NCBI RefSeq assembly: GCF_000313755.1
Contig: NZ_AMZB01000118.1
Span: forward strand, 62,001-126,000
Origin: Pseudomonas nitroreducens TX1
GTDB taxonomy: Bacteria > Pseudomonadota > Gammaproteobacteria > Pseudomonadales > Pseudomonadaceae
Length of the DNA stretch: 64,000 nt
Reading direction: 5' to 3'
The position numbers and the translations under genes were made by a program. This document shows positions 24,840 through 33,834 of this stretch, piece after piece. Under the pieces are notes generated by a model, which saw only the letters and a program-made list of their open reading frames with translations, was not told the DNA's origin and searched no databases. Within the stretch, counting starts at the first letter, position 1. Each line of letters starts with the position of its first letter.

Positions 24840-27092
24840 TCATTTGCAGCACTCCACGGTGTAGCGTTTTTCTCCCTCGACCTCACGTATCTGCAGTCCA
24901 TGGACGTCGGAGTCAAAACCGGGGAAGTTGCGCTCGAAACTCTGCGCGAAGGCCAGGTAGTCGAGTATCGAGCGGGTGGATTCGGTGAACCGCTCCCCTG
25001 GCATGATCAGCGGTATACCTGGCGGATATGGCACCAGCATCACCGCTGCGACGCGACCTTCCAACCGATCGATAGGCACCGCCTCGACTTCGCCGCGCAC
25101 CAGCTGCGCATAGGCATCCGCCGGGCGCATGGCGATTTCCGGGAGCACCGTGTACATGCGTTTCATCGCCTTGGCGGTGGCATGGTCCCGGTAGCAGCGG
25201 TGCAACTCGTCGCACAGGTCGCGCAGGCCCATGCCCGCATATCGCGCGCCTCCCGCCTGGGCAACGCTGGGCAGCGCGTCCGCCAGCGGCTGGTTGGCAT
25301 CGTAGCTGCGCTTGAACTCCAGCAACTCGGTGACCAGGGTGCTCCACTTGCCCTTGGTCACGCCCATGGAGAACAGTACCAGGAAGGAGTAGAGCCCGGT
25401 TTTCTCCACCACCAGCCCTCGCTCCCAGAGGAAGCGGCTGACCACCGCAGCGGGAATCCCGCGCGAATCGAGGCGCCCGCCGGCGGTAAGGCCCGGCGTG
25501 GCCAGCGTGACCTTGATCGGGTCGAGCAGCACGTAGTCTTCCACCGCGTCGCCGAAGCCATGCCAGTCGGCGTTGGGCTCCAGCACCCAATCGCGGGTCT
25601 TCACCTCATCGGTACCCTCGACACCCGGCGGCTGCCAGACGCTGAACCACCAGTCGTCCTCGGCGAGATTCTGCCGCACGTTGGCCAGGGCGCGGCGGAA
25701 GCTCAGGGCTTCGTCGAAGGTTTCCTGGATCAGCGAGCGGCCCGCGGGGCCTTCCATCATCGCCGAGGCCACGTCCAGCGAGGCAATGATGCCGTACTGC
25801 GGGGAGGTGGAGATGTGCATCATGAAGGCTTCGTTGAAGCGCGCCTGCTCGAAGCGCCGCGCACCGGCATCCTGCACGTGGATCATCGAGGCCTGGCTGA
25901 AGGCCGCGAGCATCTTGTGCGTGGAGTGGGTAGTGAATACCAGTGGGCCGCTGTCATCGCGATGGGTGCCCATGCCATAGCGGCCGTCGTAGAACTCGTG
26001 GAAAGCCGCGTAGGCATACCAGGCCTCGTCGAAATGCAGCACCTCGACACTGTCGCCCAGTGCCTGCTTGATCATCTGTGCGTTGTAGCAGAGGCCGTCG
26101 TAGGTGGAATTGGTCACCACCGCCAGCCGCACCCTGGGCTCGCGGCCGCGTGCCAATGGGCTGGCCTCGATCTTGGCGGCAATGGATTCGCGGCTGAACT
26201 CCGACAGCGGGATCGGCCCGATGATGCCCAGCTCGTTGCGCTCCGGCGTCAGGTACAGCGGGATGGCGCCGGTCATGATGATCGCGTGGAGGATGGACTT
26301 GTGGCAGTTGCGGTCCACCAGCACCAGGTCGTCGCGGCAGACCATCGAGTGCCAGACGATCTTGTTCGCCGTGGAGGTGCCGTTGATCACGAAGAAGGTG
26401 TGGTCGGCGCCGAAGTTGCGCGCGGCGCGGGCCTCCGCTTCGGCGAGCGGGCCAGTGTGGTCGAGCAGCGAGCCCAGCTCGGGCACCGAGACGGAGAGGT
26501 CCGAACGCAGGGTGTTTTCCCCGAAGAACTGGTGAAACGCCTGCCCCACCGGGCTCTTGCGATAGGCGACACCGCCGCCGTGGCCGGGCGTGTGCCAGGA
26601 GTAGTTGGACTGCGCGGTGTGCTCCACCAGCGCGCGGAAGAACGGCGGCAGCAGGCCCTCCAGGTACTTGCGCGCGGCGCGGCTGACCTGGCGGGCGAGG
26701 AAAGGCACGGTGTCTTCGAACAGGTAGAGAATGCCGCGCAGCTGGTGCAGGTCGGCCATGGATTCGGCCGGTGCGTTCTCGATGGTCATCTGCTCGCCCA
26801 GAGCGAAGATCGGCAGCTGCGGCGCGCGCACCCGGGCCATGCGGATCAGTTCCACCACATCCTGCAGAAGGCGCTGGTTCTCCCCCGCCCCCTCGGCGGC
26901 GACCAGGATGCAGGCCAGCCCATGGTGAGTCGAGGCGACGATGCGCCCCTCGGCGGAGCTGGCAGTGGAAAGGATGCTGAAGCCGTCCTGCTCCAGTTCC
27001 CGCGCGATATCCCTGACCCGGTCGCCGGCCACGGTATCGGCCTTGATGTCGCGGTGAACGATGAGGATGGGGAATTTTAGATCTTTGTACAT
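24840..27092 (-). CDS. ldcA: Lysine decarboxylase (Orn/Lys/Arg decarboxylase family)
   Basis: This 750-aa protein has the N-terminal receiver-like wing domain (residues about 1-130), the PLP domain with HTPGHGGG (168-175) and the PLP-binding lysine K393 in THSTHKMLAAFSQ, and the C-terminal domain ending in YTVECCK. Length and neighbourhood fit P. aeruginosa LdcA (751 aa), which decarboxylates lysine to cadaverine in the arginine-regulated lysine catabolic route. A strong acid-stress-type promoter was not identified; in P. aeruginosa the gene is controlled by ArgR, whose site I cannot locate by eye. Other family members use ornithine or arginine, so the substrate rests on synteny. Confidence 0.9.
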   Translation of the reverse strand: MYKDLKFPILIVHRDIKADTVAGDRVRDIARELEQDGFSILSTASSAEGRIVASTHHGLACILVAAEGAGENQRLLQDVVELIRMARVRAPQLPIFALGEQMTIENAPAESMADLHQLRGILYLFEDTVPFLARQVSRAARKYLEGLLPPFFRALVEHTAQSNYSWHTPGHGGGVAYRKSPVGQAFHQFFGENTLRSDLSVSVPELGSLLDHTGPLAEAEARAARNFGADHTFFVINGTSTANKIVWHSMVCRDDLVLVDRNCHKSILHAIIMTGAIPLYLTPERNELGIIGPIPLSEFSRESIAAKIEASPLARGREPRVRLAVVTNSTYDGLCYNAQMIKQALGDSVEVLHFDEAWYAYAAFHEFYDGRYGMGTHRDDSGPLVFTTHSTHKMLAAFSQASMIHVQDAGARRFEQARFNEAFMMHISTSPQYGIIASLDVASAMMEGPAGRSLIQETFDEALSFRRALANVRQNLAEDDWWFSVWQPPGVEGTDEVKTRDWVLEPNADWHGFGDAVEDYVLLDPIKVTLATPGLTAGGRLDSRGIPAAVVSRFLWERGLVVEKTGLYSFLVLFSMGVTKGKWSTLVTELLEFKRSYDANQPLADALPSVAQAGGARYAGMGLRDLCDELHRCYRDHATAKAMKRMYTVLPEIAMRPADAYAQLVRGEVEAVPIDRLEGRVAAVMLVPYPPGIPLIMPGERFTESTRSILDYLAFAQSFERNFPGFDSDVHGLQIREVEGEKRYTVECCK

Positions 27093-27254
27093 TGTGAACC
27101 CCTGAAAAGACGTACGACTGGCGTCGATCCTCTCCAGAGTATGGACTCACGGAATGTAGGGGAATGCGCCCGGCTGACGGCTGTAATAAAACGTCGCGTG
27201 GCTGACAGGTGCGTACACCTAGAGCGTCTGGCTCTGGCGACTGTTCGCAGAAAT

Positions 27255-27278
27255 GAAAAAGGCCCCAGTTCGGGGCCC
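27255..27278 (-). terminator. Rho-independent terminator of dnaQ
   Basis: Read on the minus strand, GGCCCC-GAACT-GGGGCC is followed by TTTTTCATTT, 21 bp beyond the dnaQ stop. The remainder of the 27093-27298 gap holds the region upstream of ldcA. Confidence 0.85.
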
Positions 27279-27298
27279 TCTTCAAGCAGCGCGGAGGA

Positions 27299-28036
27299 TC
27301 ACTCCTTCGGTGCTTCCATCTGCGCCCACAGTGACGGGCCGCCAGCGGACTTCTCGATCACCGCCAGGCGCGCGATATGCGCTTCGATCTCTTCATCGGT
27401 GGCACGGATCACGCGGGTCAGCGCGCGATCCGCCGCGAGGCGACGGATCGCCGTAGCCGTAGCACGGCCGCTGCCGTCACCCTCGGCGCCGTTGCCCGCC
27501 AGCGACAGGCTGGTCTGGCCACCGGTCATCGCCAGGTAGACGTCGGCAAGAATCTCGGCATCGAGCAAGGCGCCGTGCAGGTCACGGCCGGAGTTGTCGA
27601 CGCCATAGCGCTTGCACAGGGCATCGAGGTTGTTGCGCTGGCCCGGATGGCGCTCGCGGGCCATCAGAAGGGTATCGAGGATACTGCAGTAATCGGCGAC
27701 GTCCGCGCGCTCACTCTGTCCCAGCAGGGCGAATTCGTTGTTGATGAAGCCAACGTCGAACGCCGCGTTGTGGATGATCAGCTGGGCGCCCTTGATGAAC
27801 TCGAAGAAGTCATCCGCCACTTCGCGGAAGCGCGGCATGTCCTTGACGTATTCATTGGTGATGCCGTGGACCGCGATGGCGCCCTCGTCGATCTCGCGAT
27901 CGGGCTGCAGGTAGACATGGAAGTGCCGGCCAGTCAGGCGACGGCCTTCGAGCTCGACGCAACCGATCTCGATGATCCGGTGGCCGTCGGTGACCGGCAT
28001 ACCGGTCGTTTCAGTATCGAGTACGACGCTGCGCAT
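27299..28036 (-). CDS. dnaQ: DNA polymerase III epsilon subunit, 3'-5' exonuclease
   Basis: This 245-aa protein has the DEDDh exonuclease motifs: D7-x-E9 in VLDTETTG, HNAAFDVGFI with the second aspartate, and H154/D159 in DLHGALLDAEI. After the exonuclease domain the sequence QTSLSL (174-179) matches the beta-clamp binding motif of epsilon. The C-terminal tail would bind the alpha subunit. It proofreads replication errors. It is 58 bp downstream of rnhA on the same strand here, whereas E. coli has them divergent; Pseudomonas has the co-directional order. All motifs are intact. Confidence 0.95.
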   Translation of the reverse strand: MRSVVLDTETTGMPVTDGHRIIEIGCVELEGRRLTGRHFHVYLQPDREIDEGAIAVHGITNEYVKDMPRFREVADDFFEFIKGAQLIIHNAAFDVGFINNEFALLGQSERADVADYCSILDTLLMARERHPGQRNNLDALCKRYGVDNSGRDLHGALLDAEILADVYLAMTGGQTSLSLAGNGAEGDGSGRATATAIRRLAADRALTRVIRATDEEIEAHIARLAVIEKSAGGPSLWAQMEAPKE

Positions 28037-28094
28037 TCTCTGTGAAACCTTCTTGCGGTTGATGCGCCCGAAGCTTTCCGGGCGCTCATGATTC

Positions 28095-28538
28095 TCAGCG
28101 CGGCAGTTCGCTCACGCCACGGTTGGCGAGCATGTCGGCGCGCTCGTTGCCGGGGTGGCCGGTGTGACCGCGCACCCAGCGCCACTCGACATTATGCCGG
28201 TTCACCTGCTCGTCCAGCGCCTGCCACAGGTCGGCATTCTTCACCGGCTGCTTGGCAGCGGTCTTCCAGCCGCGCTTCTTCCAATTGACCATCCACTCGG
28301 TGATGCCCTGCATGACGTACTGCGAGTCGGTGACGATGCGCACGTCGCAATGCCGCTTGAGCGCAGCCAGGGCCATGATCGCGGCCATCAGTTCCATGCG
28401 GTTGTTGGTGGTTTCCGCCTCGCCGCCCCACAGTTCGCGCTCGGCGCCCTTGTAGAACAGCACGGCGCCCCAGCCACCCGGACCCGGATTGCCCTTGCAG
28501 GCGCCGTCGGTGTAGATCTCGACTTTCTCTTCGCTCAT
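28095..28538 (-). CDS. rnhA: Ribonuclease HI
   Basis: This 147-aa enzyme has D11 ([16 protein letters not shown]), E49 (NRMELMA), D71 (VTDSQYV), H125 and D135 ([12 protein letters not shown]), the full RNase HI active site, plus the basic handle region [15 protein letters not shown]. It cleaves the RNA strand of RNA-DNA hybrids. The start at 28538 ([12 protein letters not shown]) is the family's usual N-terminus. It lies 11 bp after the methyltransferase gene and 58 bp before dnaQ, forming a three-gene minus-strand operon. Confidence 0.96.
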   Translation of the reverse strand: MSEEKVEIYTDGACKGNPGPGGWGAVLFYKGAERELWGGEAETTNNRMELMAAIMALAALKRHCDVRIVTDSQYVMQGITEWMVNWKKRGWKTAAKQPVKNADLWQALDEQVNRHNVEWRWVRGHTGHPGNERADMLANRGVSELPR

Positions 28539-28549
28539 TTGGCTCGCTT

Positions 28550-29308
28550 TCAGGACTCGGAATCGCGGCGACTGACCTTGGCCACCGGCAGCGGCACCAG
28601 TTGGCCGCGCGGCTCGCGACGGGGCTGACGCAGGGGCCGCAGACCGACCACCAGCTTGCGCGCCACCAATAGATAGAAGCCGGCGCCGGAGCCCTGCAGG
28701 ACGGGGCCCCAGGTCTCCATGCGGGCCAGGCGGCCCTGCCACTTCGCCGATGCAAGCGGCGGACGATAACACCCGAAGCGGCGTTTCTCCAGCGCGAAGC
28801 CCAGCAGGTTGAGCCAGTCGCAGACTCGGTTCGGCGAGATGCAGCGGGCGCGGCGCAGGGCGTCGCGGGCGAAATAATGGCGGATGCCCCAGGCACTCCA
28901 GGGATTGACCCCGACCACCAGCAGGTGTCCACCCGGACGCACGCTGCGCGCGGCTTCACGCAACAGGCGGTGCGGCGACAGGCAGAAATCCAGGCCGTGG
29001 TGCAGCAGCACCACGTCGGCGGCATGCTCGCCCAGCGGCCAAGCCGCTTCGTCGCAGGCGATCTCCACGCCGGGCAAGGGTGGCCCGAGGCGCACGCCAC
29101 GCTGGATATTGCCGACGCTGGCCGGCAGCTGCGCATGCGGTCCGTAATGCACAAGGTAACCGCCGAAATAGCGCTCCAACTCGTCGATCAGCAGTTGCTG
29201 CTCTTCGGCGAGCATCATCCCGCCGATCGGCCCGGACAGCCAATGGCGGGCCTGGTCGATCAGCTCGAGCCAGTCGGCATCCGCCTGGGCGAAGGGTTCT
29301 TCAATCAT
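28550..29308 (-). CDS. SAM-dependent methyltransferase-like protein
   Basis: This 252-aa protein has a degraded class I methyltransferase pattern: [61 protein letters not shown] (the acidic loop, the HHxLDF strand and the RPGGHLLV motif). The first glycine-rich loop is poorly conserved ([12 protein letters not shown]). Pseudomonas orthologues lie between rnhA and gloB as here. The start at 29308 (MIEEPFAQ) was chosen because it is close to the divergent gloB promoter region and matches the family length. Target unknown. Confidence 0.82.
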   Translation of the reverse strand: MIEEPFAQADADWLELIDQARHWLSGPIGGMMLAEEQQLLIDELERYFGGYLVHYGPHAQLPASVGNIQRGVRLGPPLPGVEIACDEAAWPLGEHAADVVLLHHGLDFCLSPHRLLREAARSVRPGGHLLVVGVNPWSAWGIRHYFARDALRRARCISPNRVCDWLNLLGFALEKRRFGCYRPPLASAKWQGRLARMETWGPVLQGSGAGFYLLVARKLVVGLRPLRQPRREPRGQLVPLPVAKVSRRDSES

Positions 29309-29394
29309 CACTACCCCCTGTGGGACAGCGCGACACAAAAGTGCGTATCCGCACTACTATGCGCCAATGCCCACCACTTGGCGACTTTCCACCC

Positions 29395-30189
29395 ATGATA
29401 CAGATAGATGCTCTGCCCGCCTTTTCCGACAACTACCTCTGGCTGTTGCAGGATGTGACCCGCCGTGAATGCGCGGTGGTCGACCCGGGTGACGCCGCGC
29501 CGGTCGAGCGATGGCTGCTGGCCCATCCCGGCTGGAAGCTGACCGACATCGTCATCACCCACCACCACGCCGACCACGTCGGCGGTGTCGCCCGCCTCAA
29601 GGCCGAAACCGGCGCCCGTGTACTGGGCCCGGCGGGGGAAAAGATTCCCGGGCGCGACGTGGCGCTGGAGGACGGCGACCGTGTCGCAGTGCTCGGCCTG
29701 GAGTTCGAGGTCATCCACGTGCCCGGCCATACCCTCGGCCACATTGCCTATTTTCATGCAACGAACCGCCATGACGATGAAAGCCTGCCACTGTTGTTCT
29801 GCGGCGACACTCTGTTCGCCGCCGGTTGCGGCCGACTGTTCGAAGGCACGCCGGCACAGATGCATGCGTCGCTGAGCCGTCTGGCCGCCCTGCCCGGCCA
29901 CACCGCCGTGTACTGCGCCCACGAATACACCCTGAGCAACCTGCGCTTTGCCTGTGCAGTCGAACCGGGGAACCCGGAAGTGCTCGCCCGTTTCGAGGAA
30001 GTCAGCCGCTGGCGCGAACAGGGAAAGATCAGCCTTCCTTCTTCCATAGCTTTAGAGCGAGCGACGAATCCTTTCCTTCGCGTGTCGGAAACATCCGTTA
30101 AGAAAGTCGCCGACGAGCGGAACGGCCAGCAAATCCGCACGCCGGAAGAGGTCTTTGCGACCATTCGCCGCTGGAAGGATCAGTTCTGA
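29395..30189 (+). CDS. gloB: Hydroxyacylglutathione hydrolase (glyoxalase II)
   Basis: This 264-aa metallo-beta-lactamase fold protein has THHHADH (H56, H58, D60, H61), the histidine of [25 protein letters not shown] with the bridging aspartate, and [14 protein letters not shown] for the third histidine and substrate contacts. It hydrolyses S-lactoylglutathione in the methylglyoxal detoxification pathway. The N-terminus [16 protein letters not shown] is typical, which fixes the start at 29395. It is divergent from the methyltransferase gene (86-bp gap). The sequence near 30030-30130 is less GC-rich than the rest, but intact. Confidence 0.95.
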   Translation: MIQIDALPAFSDNYLWLLQDVTRRECAVVDPGDAAPVERWLLAHPGWKLTDIVITHHHADHVGGVARLKAETGARVLGPAGEKIPGRDVALEDGDRVAVLGLEFEVIHVPGHTLGHIAYFHATNRHDDESLPLLFCGDTLFAAGCGRLFEGTPAQMHASLSRLAALPGHTAVYCAHEYTLSNLRFACAVEPGNPEVLARFEEVSRWREQGKISLPSSIALERATNPFLRVSETSVKKVADERNGQQIRTPEEVFATIRRWKDQF

Positions 30190-30268
30190 GGGCTGGCGAA
30201 ATCTTGACCAGGATGGGCCCGGTTTCTAGAATCGCCGAAATTTTTGCCCCGGACATAGTCATCAGCCA

Positions 30269-31888
30269 ATGCCGCCCAAGACCAGAAAGACCTCCGATCT
30301 AGACGCATTGGCACGCGCCATCCGAGTCTCCATTGTCCTGCTCGCGGCGGGCCTGGCAGGCTGCCAGTCGACCCAGCAGACCGCCAGTGACAGCCAGGTC
30401 CGCAGCGCTTCCCGCGCCGTCGACGTGCAGTTCAACCCAGCCTGGAACCAGGCCCAGAACGATATCTGGGAACGCATGCGTGGCGGCTTCCAATTGCAGG
30501 ACCAGCTCAATACCAACCCGCGTATCGAGCGTCAGCGCCTGTGGTTCATGAGCAACCAGTCGTTCCTGGAGAACGCCAGCGAGCGCGGTGCGCCGTACAT
30601 GCACTACGTCGTCGAGCGCTTGGAAGAGCGCGATATGCCGCTGGAGCTGGCGCTGCTGCCGATGATCGAGAGCTCGTACAACCCGATGGCCGTGTCGCGC
30701 GCCCAGGCCGTTGGCCTGTGGCAGTTCATCCCGAGCACCGGCACGCACTTCAACCTGCGCCAGACCAACTTCTATGACGGCCGTCGCGACATCACCGCGT
30801 CGACCAACGCCGCGCTGACCTATCTGACTCGCCTGCACGACATGTTCAACGGCGACTGGCTGCTCGCACTGGCCGCCTACAATGCCGGTGAAGGCACCGT
30901 CAGCCGCGCGATCGAGCGCAACGAGCGCCTCGGCCTGCCCACCGACTACTGGAACCTTCCGCTGCCCCAGGAAACCCAGGACTACGTACCCAAGCTGCTG
31001 GCCCTGTCGCAGTTGGTGAATGCCCCGACCATCTACGGCATCAACCTCAGCCCGATCGCCAACCAGCCCTACTTCACCTCGATCCGCGTCAAGCCGGGCC
31101 TGGATCTCTCCCAGGTCGCCGCGGTCGCCGACCTGGACCAGGACGAACTGCAACAGCTCAACCCGGCCTTCAAACGCGGCGTGACCCTGGACGGTCCGCA
31201 CCACCTGCTGGTGCCGCTGGCCAAGGCCGACTCCCTTAAAGCCGGGGTCGCGAACCTGCAGCCAGTCGAGCTCAAGCCCCTGGCGGCAACCGTGGCCAGC
31301 TCGGGCAGCCGCTACCGTGTACGCAAGGGCGATAGCCTGCACAGCATCGCCCAGCGCTACCGCCTGAGCGTGGCCGAGCTCAAGGCCGCCAACCGCCTGA
31401 GCGCGAACCGCCTGCGCAGCGGCCAGACCCTGGTCATCCCCGGCCAGCCCGGCCGCCCGACCATCGAGCCGGAAAGTCCGCGCCAACTGGCACAGGTGGA
31501 AAGCTCGAAGACCATCGCCAGCGCCCGCGTCGCTACGCGCAGCTACACCGTGAAGAACGGCGACACCCTGTGGAACATCGCCAAGAAGAACGGCGTCGAC
31601 GTTGCCGATCTCAAGCGCTGGAACGGTCTGGACAGCCACGGCGTCAAGCCCGGCCAGACGCTCAAGCTGCAGAGCGCCGCTGCCACCCAACTGGCTTCCA
31701 GCAGCAGGAGCAAGGCCAAACAGGACACCGCGACCTACTACAAGGTCAAGCAAGGCGACTCGATATCCATGATCGCCAAGCGCTTCAATGTCGAGACGCA
31801 ACATATCCAGCGGTGGAACCCGCGCACCGGCAAGGCCCTGAAGCCCGGCCAGACGCTGACCCTGTACCTCGGCACCGCCAGCCGCTGA
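30269..31888 (+). CDS. mltD: Membrane-bound lytic murein transglycosylase D
   Basis: This 539-aa lipoprotein has a signal peptide with lipobox LAGC (C32), an SLT domain with catalytic Glu134 in PMIESSYNPMAVS and QFIPSTGTHF, AYNAGEGTV, and three LysM repeats near residues 347-391, 426-468 and 492-535. It cleaves peptidoglycan glycan strands to anhydro-muropeptides in the periplasm. It follows gloB as in P. aeruginosa. The start at 30269 gives a long, basic n-region, which is normal here. No truncation. Confidence 0.95.
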   Translation: MPPKTRKTSDLDALARAIRVSIVLLAAGLAGCQSTQQTASDSQVRSASRAVDVQFNPAWNQAQNDIWERMRGGFQLQDQLNTNPRIERQRLWFMSNQSFLENASERGAPYMHYVVERLEERDMPLELALLPMIESSYNPMAVSRAQAVGLWQFIPSTGTHFNLRQTNFYDGRRDITASTNAALTYLTRLHDMFNGDWLLALAAYNAGEGTVSRAIERNERLGLPTDYWNLPLPQETQDYVPKLLALSQLVNAPTIYGINLSPIANQPYFTSIRVKPGLDLSQVAAVADLDQDELQQLNPAFKRGVTLDGPHHLLVPLAKADSLKAGVANLQPVELKPLAATVASSGSRYRVRKGDSLHSIAQRYRLSVAELKAANRLSANRLRSGQTLVIPGQPGRPTIEPESPRQLAQVESSKTIASARVATRSYTVKNGDTLWNIAKKNGVDVADLKRWNGLDSHGVKPGQTLKLQSAAATQLASSSRSKAKQDTATYYKVKQGDSISMIAKRFNVETQHIQRWNPRTGKALKPGQTLTLYLGTASR

Positions 31889-32004
31889 GTTTCAGGCTGC
31901 GCCGGGGCGCACAGCCCCGGCCGCATGTCTTCTGGCAGCACGGACAAGCTGCTACTGTACGACGCAACTCTCCTTCAGCCAGCCAGGATCGGATCCTACG
32001 CCTG

Positions 32005-33834
32005 ATGCGTCGCTTGTCTCTGATGCTCCTGGGACTTTTCCTGGGCCTTCCCGCCTCCGCCCAGATCACCGAGAGTCACGGCTACGCCCAGTTCGGCGAC
32101 CTCAAGTACCCGGCCAGCTTCGATCATTTCGACTGGGTCAACCCCAAGGCTCCAAAGGGCGGCGTGCTGCGGCTGATGGGCCTGGGCACCTTCGACACGC
32201 TTAACCCCTACACCTTCAAGGGCAGCCCGCCGGTCAGCACCGCGGACTTCCTGCAGTACGGCGTCAGCGAGCTGAACGAGCCGCTGATGGTCGGCACCGG
32301 CCTGTACGACCCCTCCGGCGACGAGCCCGCCTCCAGCTACGGCCTGATCGCCCGCAGCGTGGAGTACGCTGAAGACCGCAGCTGGGTGGTGTTCAACCTG
32401 CGTCCGGAAGCACGCTTCCACGACGGCAAACCCATCACCGCCTACGACGTGGCGTTTTCCTACCGCACGCTGCTCAAGCATGGCCACCCGATGTACCGCA
32501 CCAACCTGCAGGAAGTGCAGCGGGTCGACATCCTCTCGCCGCAGAGCATCCGCTTCGTCTTCAAGCGCCACGACAACCCCCTGCTGATCCTGCGCCTGGG
32601 TGAGATGCCGGTGCTACCGCAGCACTACTGGAAAGGCCGCGACTTCCAGGCCACCACCTTCGAACCGCCGCTGGGCAGCGGCCCCTACCGGATCACCGAG
32701 GTGGTGCCGGGGCGCCGTCTGGTGTTCGAGCGGGTCAAGGACTGGTGGGGCAAGGACCTGCCGGTAAACCGCGGCAAGTACAACTTCGACCGCGTCGAGG
32801 TGGACTTCTACCGTGACGCCGGTATTGCCTTCGAAGCCTTCAAGGCCGGCGAGTTCGACATCTACATCGAGCACCAGGCGAAGAACTGGCGCAGCAACTA
32901 CCGCTTCCCGGCGGTACGCCGTGGCGACGTGGTGAAGGCTGAAATTCCCCACCAGATCCCCACCCAGACCCAGGCGCTGTTCCTCAATACCCGCCGCGCG
33001 ACCTTCGCTGATCGTCGCCTGCGCGAGGCGCTGGGAATGATGTTCGATTTCGAGTGGACCAACCGCGCGCTGTTCAACGACGCCTATGTACGCGCCAGCA
33101 GCTACTACCCCAACAGCACCTTCGCCGCCACCGGTGTACCCCAGGGCCAGGAATGGCTGCTGCTTTCACCGTATCGTCAGCAGTTGCCCGAAGCGCTGTT
33201 CAAGCGTCCTTTCACGGTACCGGTGACCAAGGGAGCCGGCATCCCGCGGGAAACCCTGCGCCACGCATTGGGTCTATTGGCCGAAGCCGGCTGGAAGCTT
33301 TCCGGCGACCGACTGCTGGACGCCACCGGCACGCAGCTGCGCTTCGAGATCCTGCTGGTCAACCCCAGCCTGGAACGCATTCTCCAGCCGTATCGCGAGA
33401 ACCTTGCCAGCATCGGCATCGATACGAGCTTGCGCACCGTGGACCGCGCCCAGTACAAACAGCGTCTGGACCAGTTCGACTACGACATGATTCTGATGAC
33501 CCTGCCCCAGACCCTGAGCCCCGGCCTCGAACAATGGCAGTACTTCCATTCCAGCCAGGCGGCGGTGAAGGGCAGCAAGAACTATGCGGGCATCGCCAAC
33601 CCCGTGGTGGACGCGATGCTCGAGAAACTCCTCGGCGCCACCGACCGCGACCAGCAGCAAGCCGCGGCGCGCGCCCTGGACCGGGTGCTGCTGTGGCAGC
33701 ACTACAGCATTCCCAACTGGTACCTGAACAAGCACCGACTGGCGTACCGCAACCGCTTCGCCTTCGTCACCACGCCGCCCTACACGCTGGGTCTGCGGGC
33801 CTGGTGGCAAAAAGACCAGGAGAAAACCCTATGA
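32005..33834 (+). CDS. Extracellular solute-binding protein, YejA-like (first copy)
   Basis: This 609-aa family 5 binding protein has a signal peptide (MRRLSLMLLGLFLGLPASAQ) and the YejA pattern YAQFGDLKYPASFDHFDWVNPKAPKGG, GTFDTLNPYTFKG and LGSGPYRI. It delivers peptides or peptide-like compounds to the YejBEF permease in the inner membrane. It overlaps the second binding-protein gene by 4 bp (ATGA). The start at 32005 is where the signal peptide begins. Two tandem paralogues ahead of one permease is the Pseudomonas arrangement (PA1811-PA1807); YejABEF transports microcin C in E. coli. Confidence 0.9.
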   Translation: MRRLSLMLLGLFLGLPASAQITESHGYAQFGDLKYPASFDHFDWVNPKAPKGGVLRLMGLGTFDTLNPYTFKGSPPVSTADFLQYGVSELNEPLMVGTGLYDPSGDEPASSYGLIARSVEYAEDRSWVVFNLRPEARFHDGKPITAYDVAFSYRTLLKHGHPMYRTNLQEVQRVDILSPQSIRFVFKRHDNPLLILRLGEMPVLPQHYWKGRDFQATTFEPPLGSGPYRITEVVPGRRLVFERVKDWWGKDLPVNRGKYNFDRVEVDFYRDAGIAFEAFKAGEFDIYIEHQAKNWRSNYRFPAVRRGDVVKAEIPHQIPTQTQALFLNTRRATFADRRLREALGMMFDFEWTNRALFNDAYVRASSYYPNSTFAATGVPQGQEWLLLSPYRQQLPEALFKRPFTVPVTKGAGIPRETLRHALGLLAEAGWKLSGDRLLDATGTQLRFEILLVNPSLERILQPYRENLASIGIDTSLRTVDRAQYKQRLDQFDYDMILMTLPQTLSPGLEQWQYFHSSQAAVKGSKNYAGIANPVVDAMLEKLLGATDRDQQQAAARALDRVLLWQHYSIPNWYLNKHRLAYRNRFAFVTTPPYTLGLRAWWQKDQEKTL

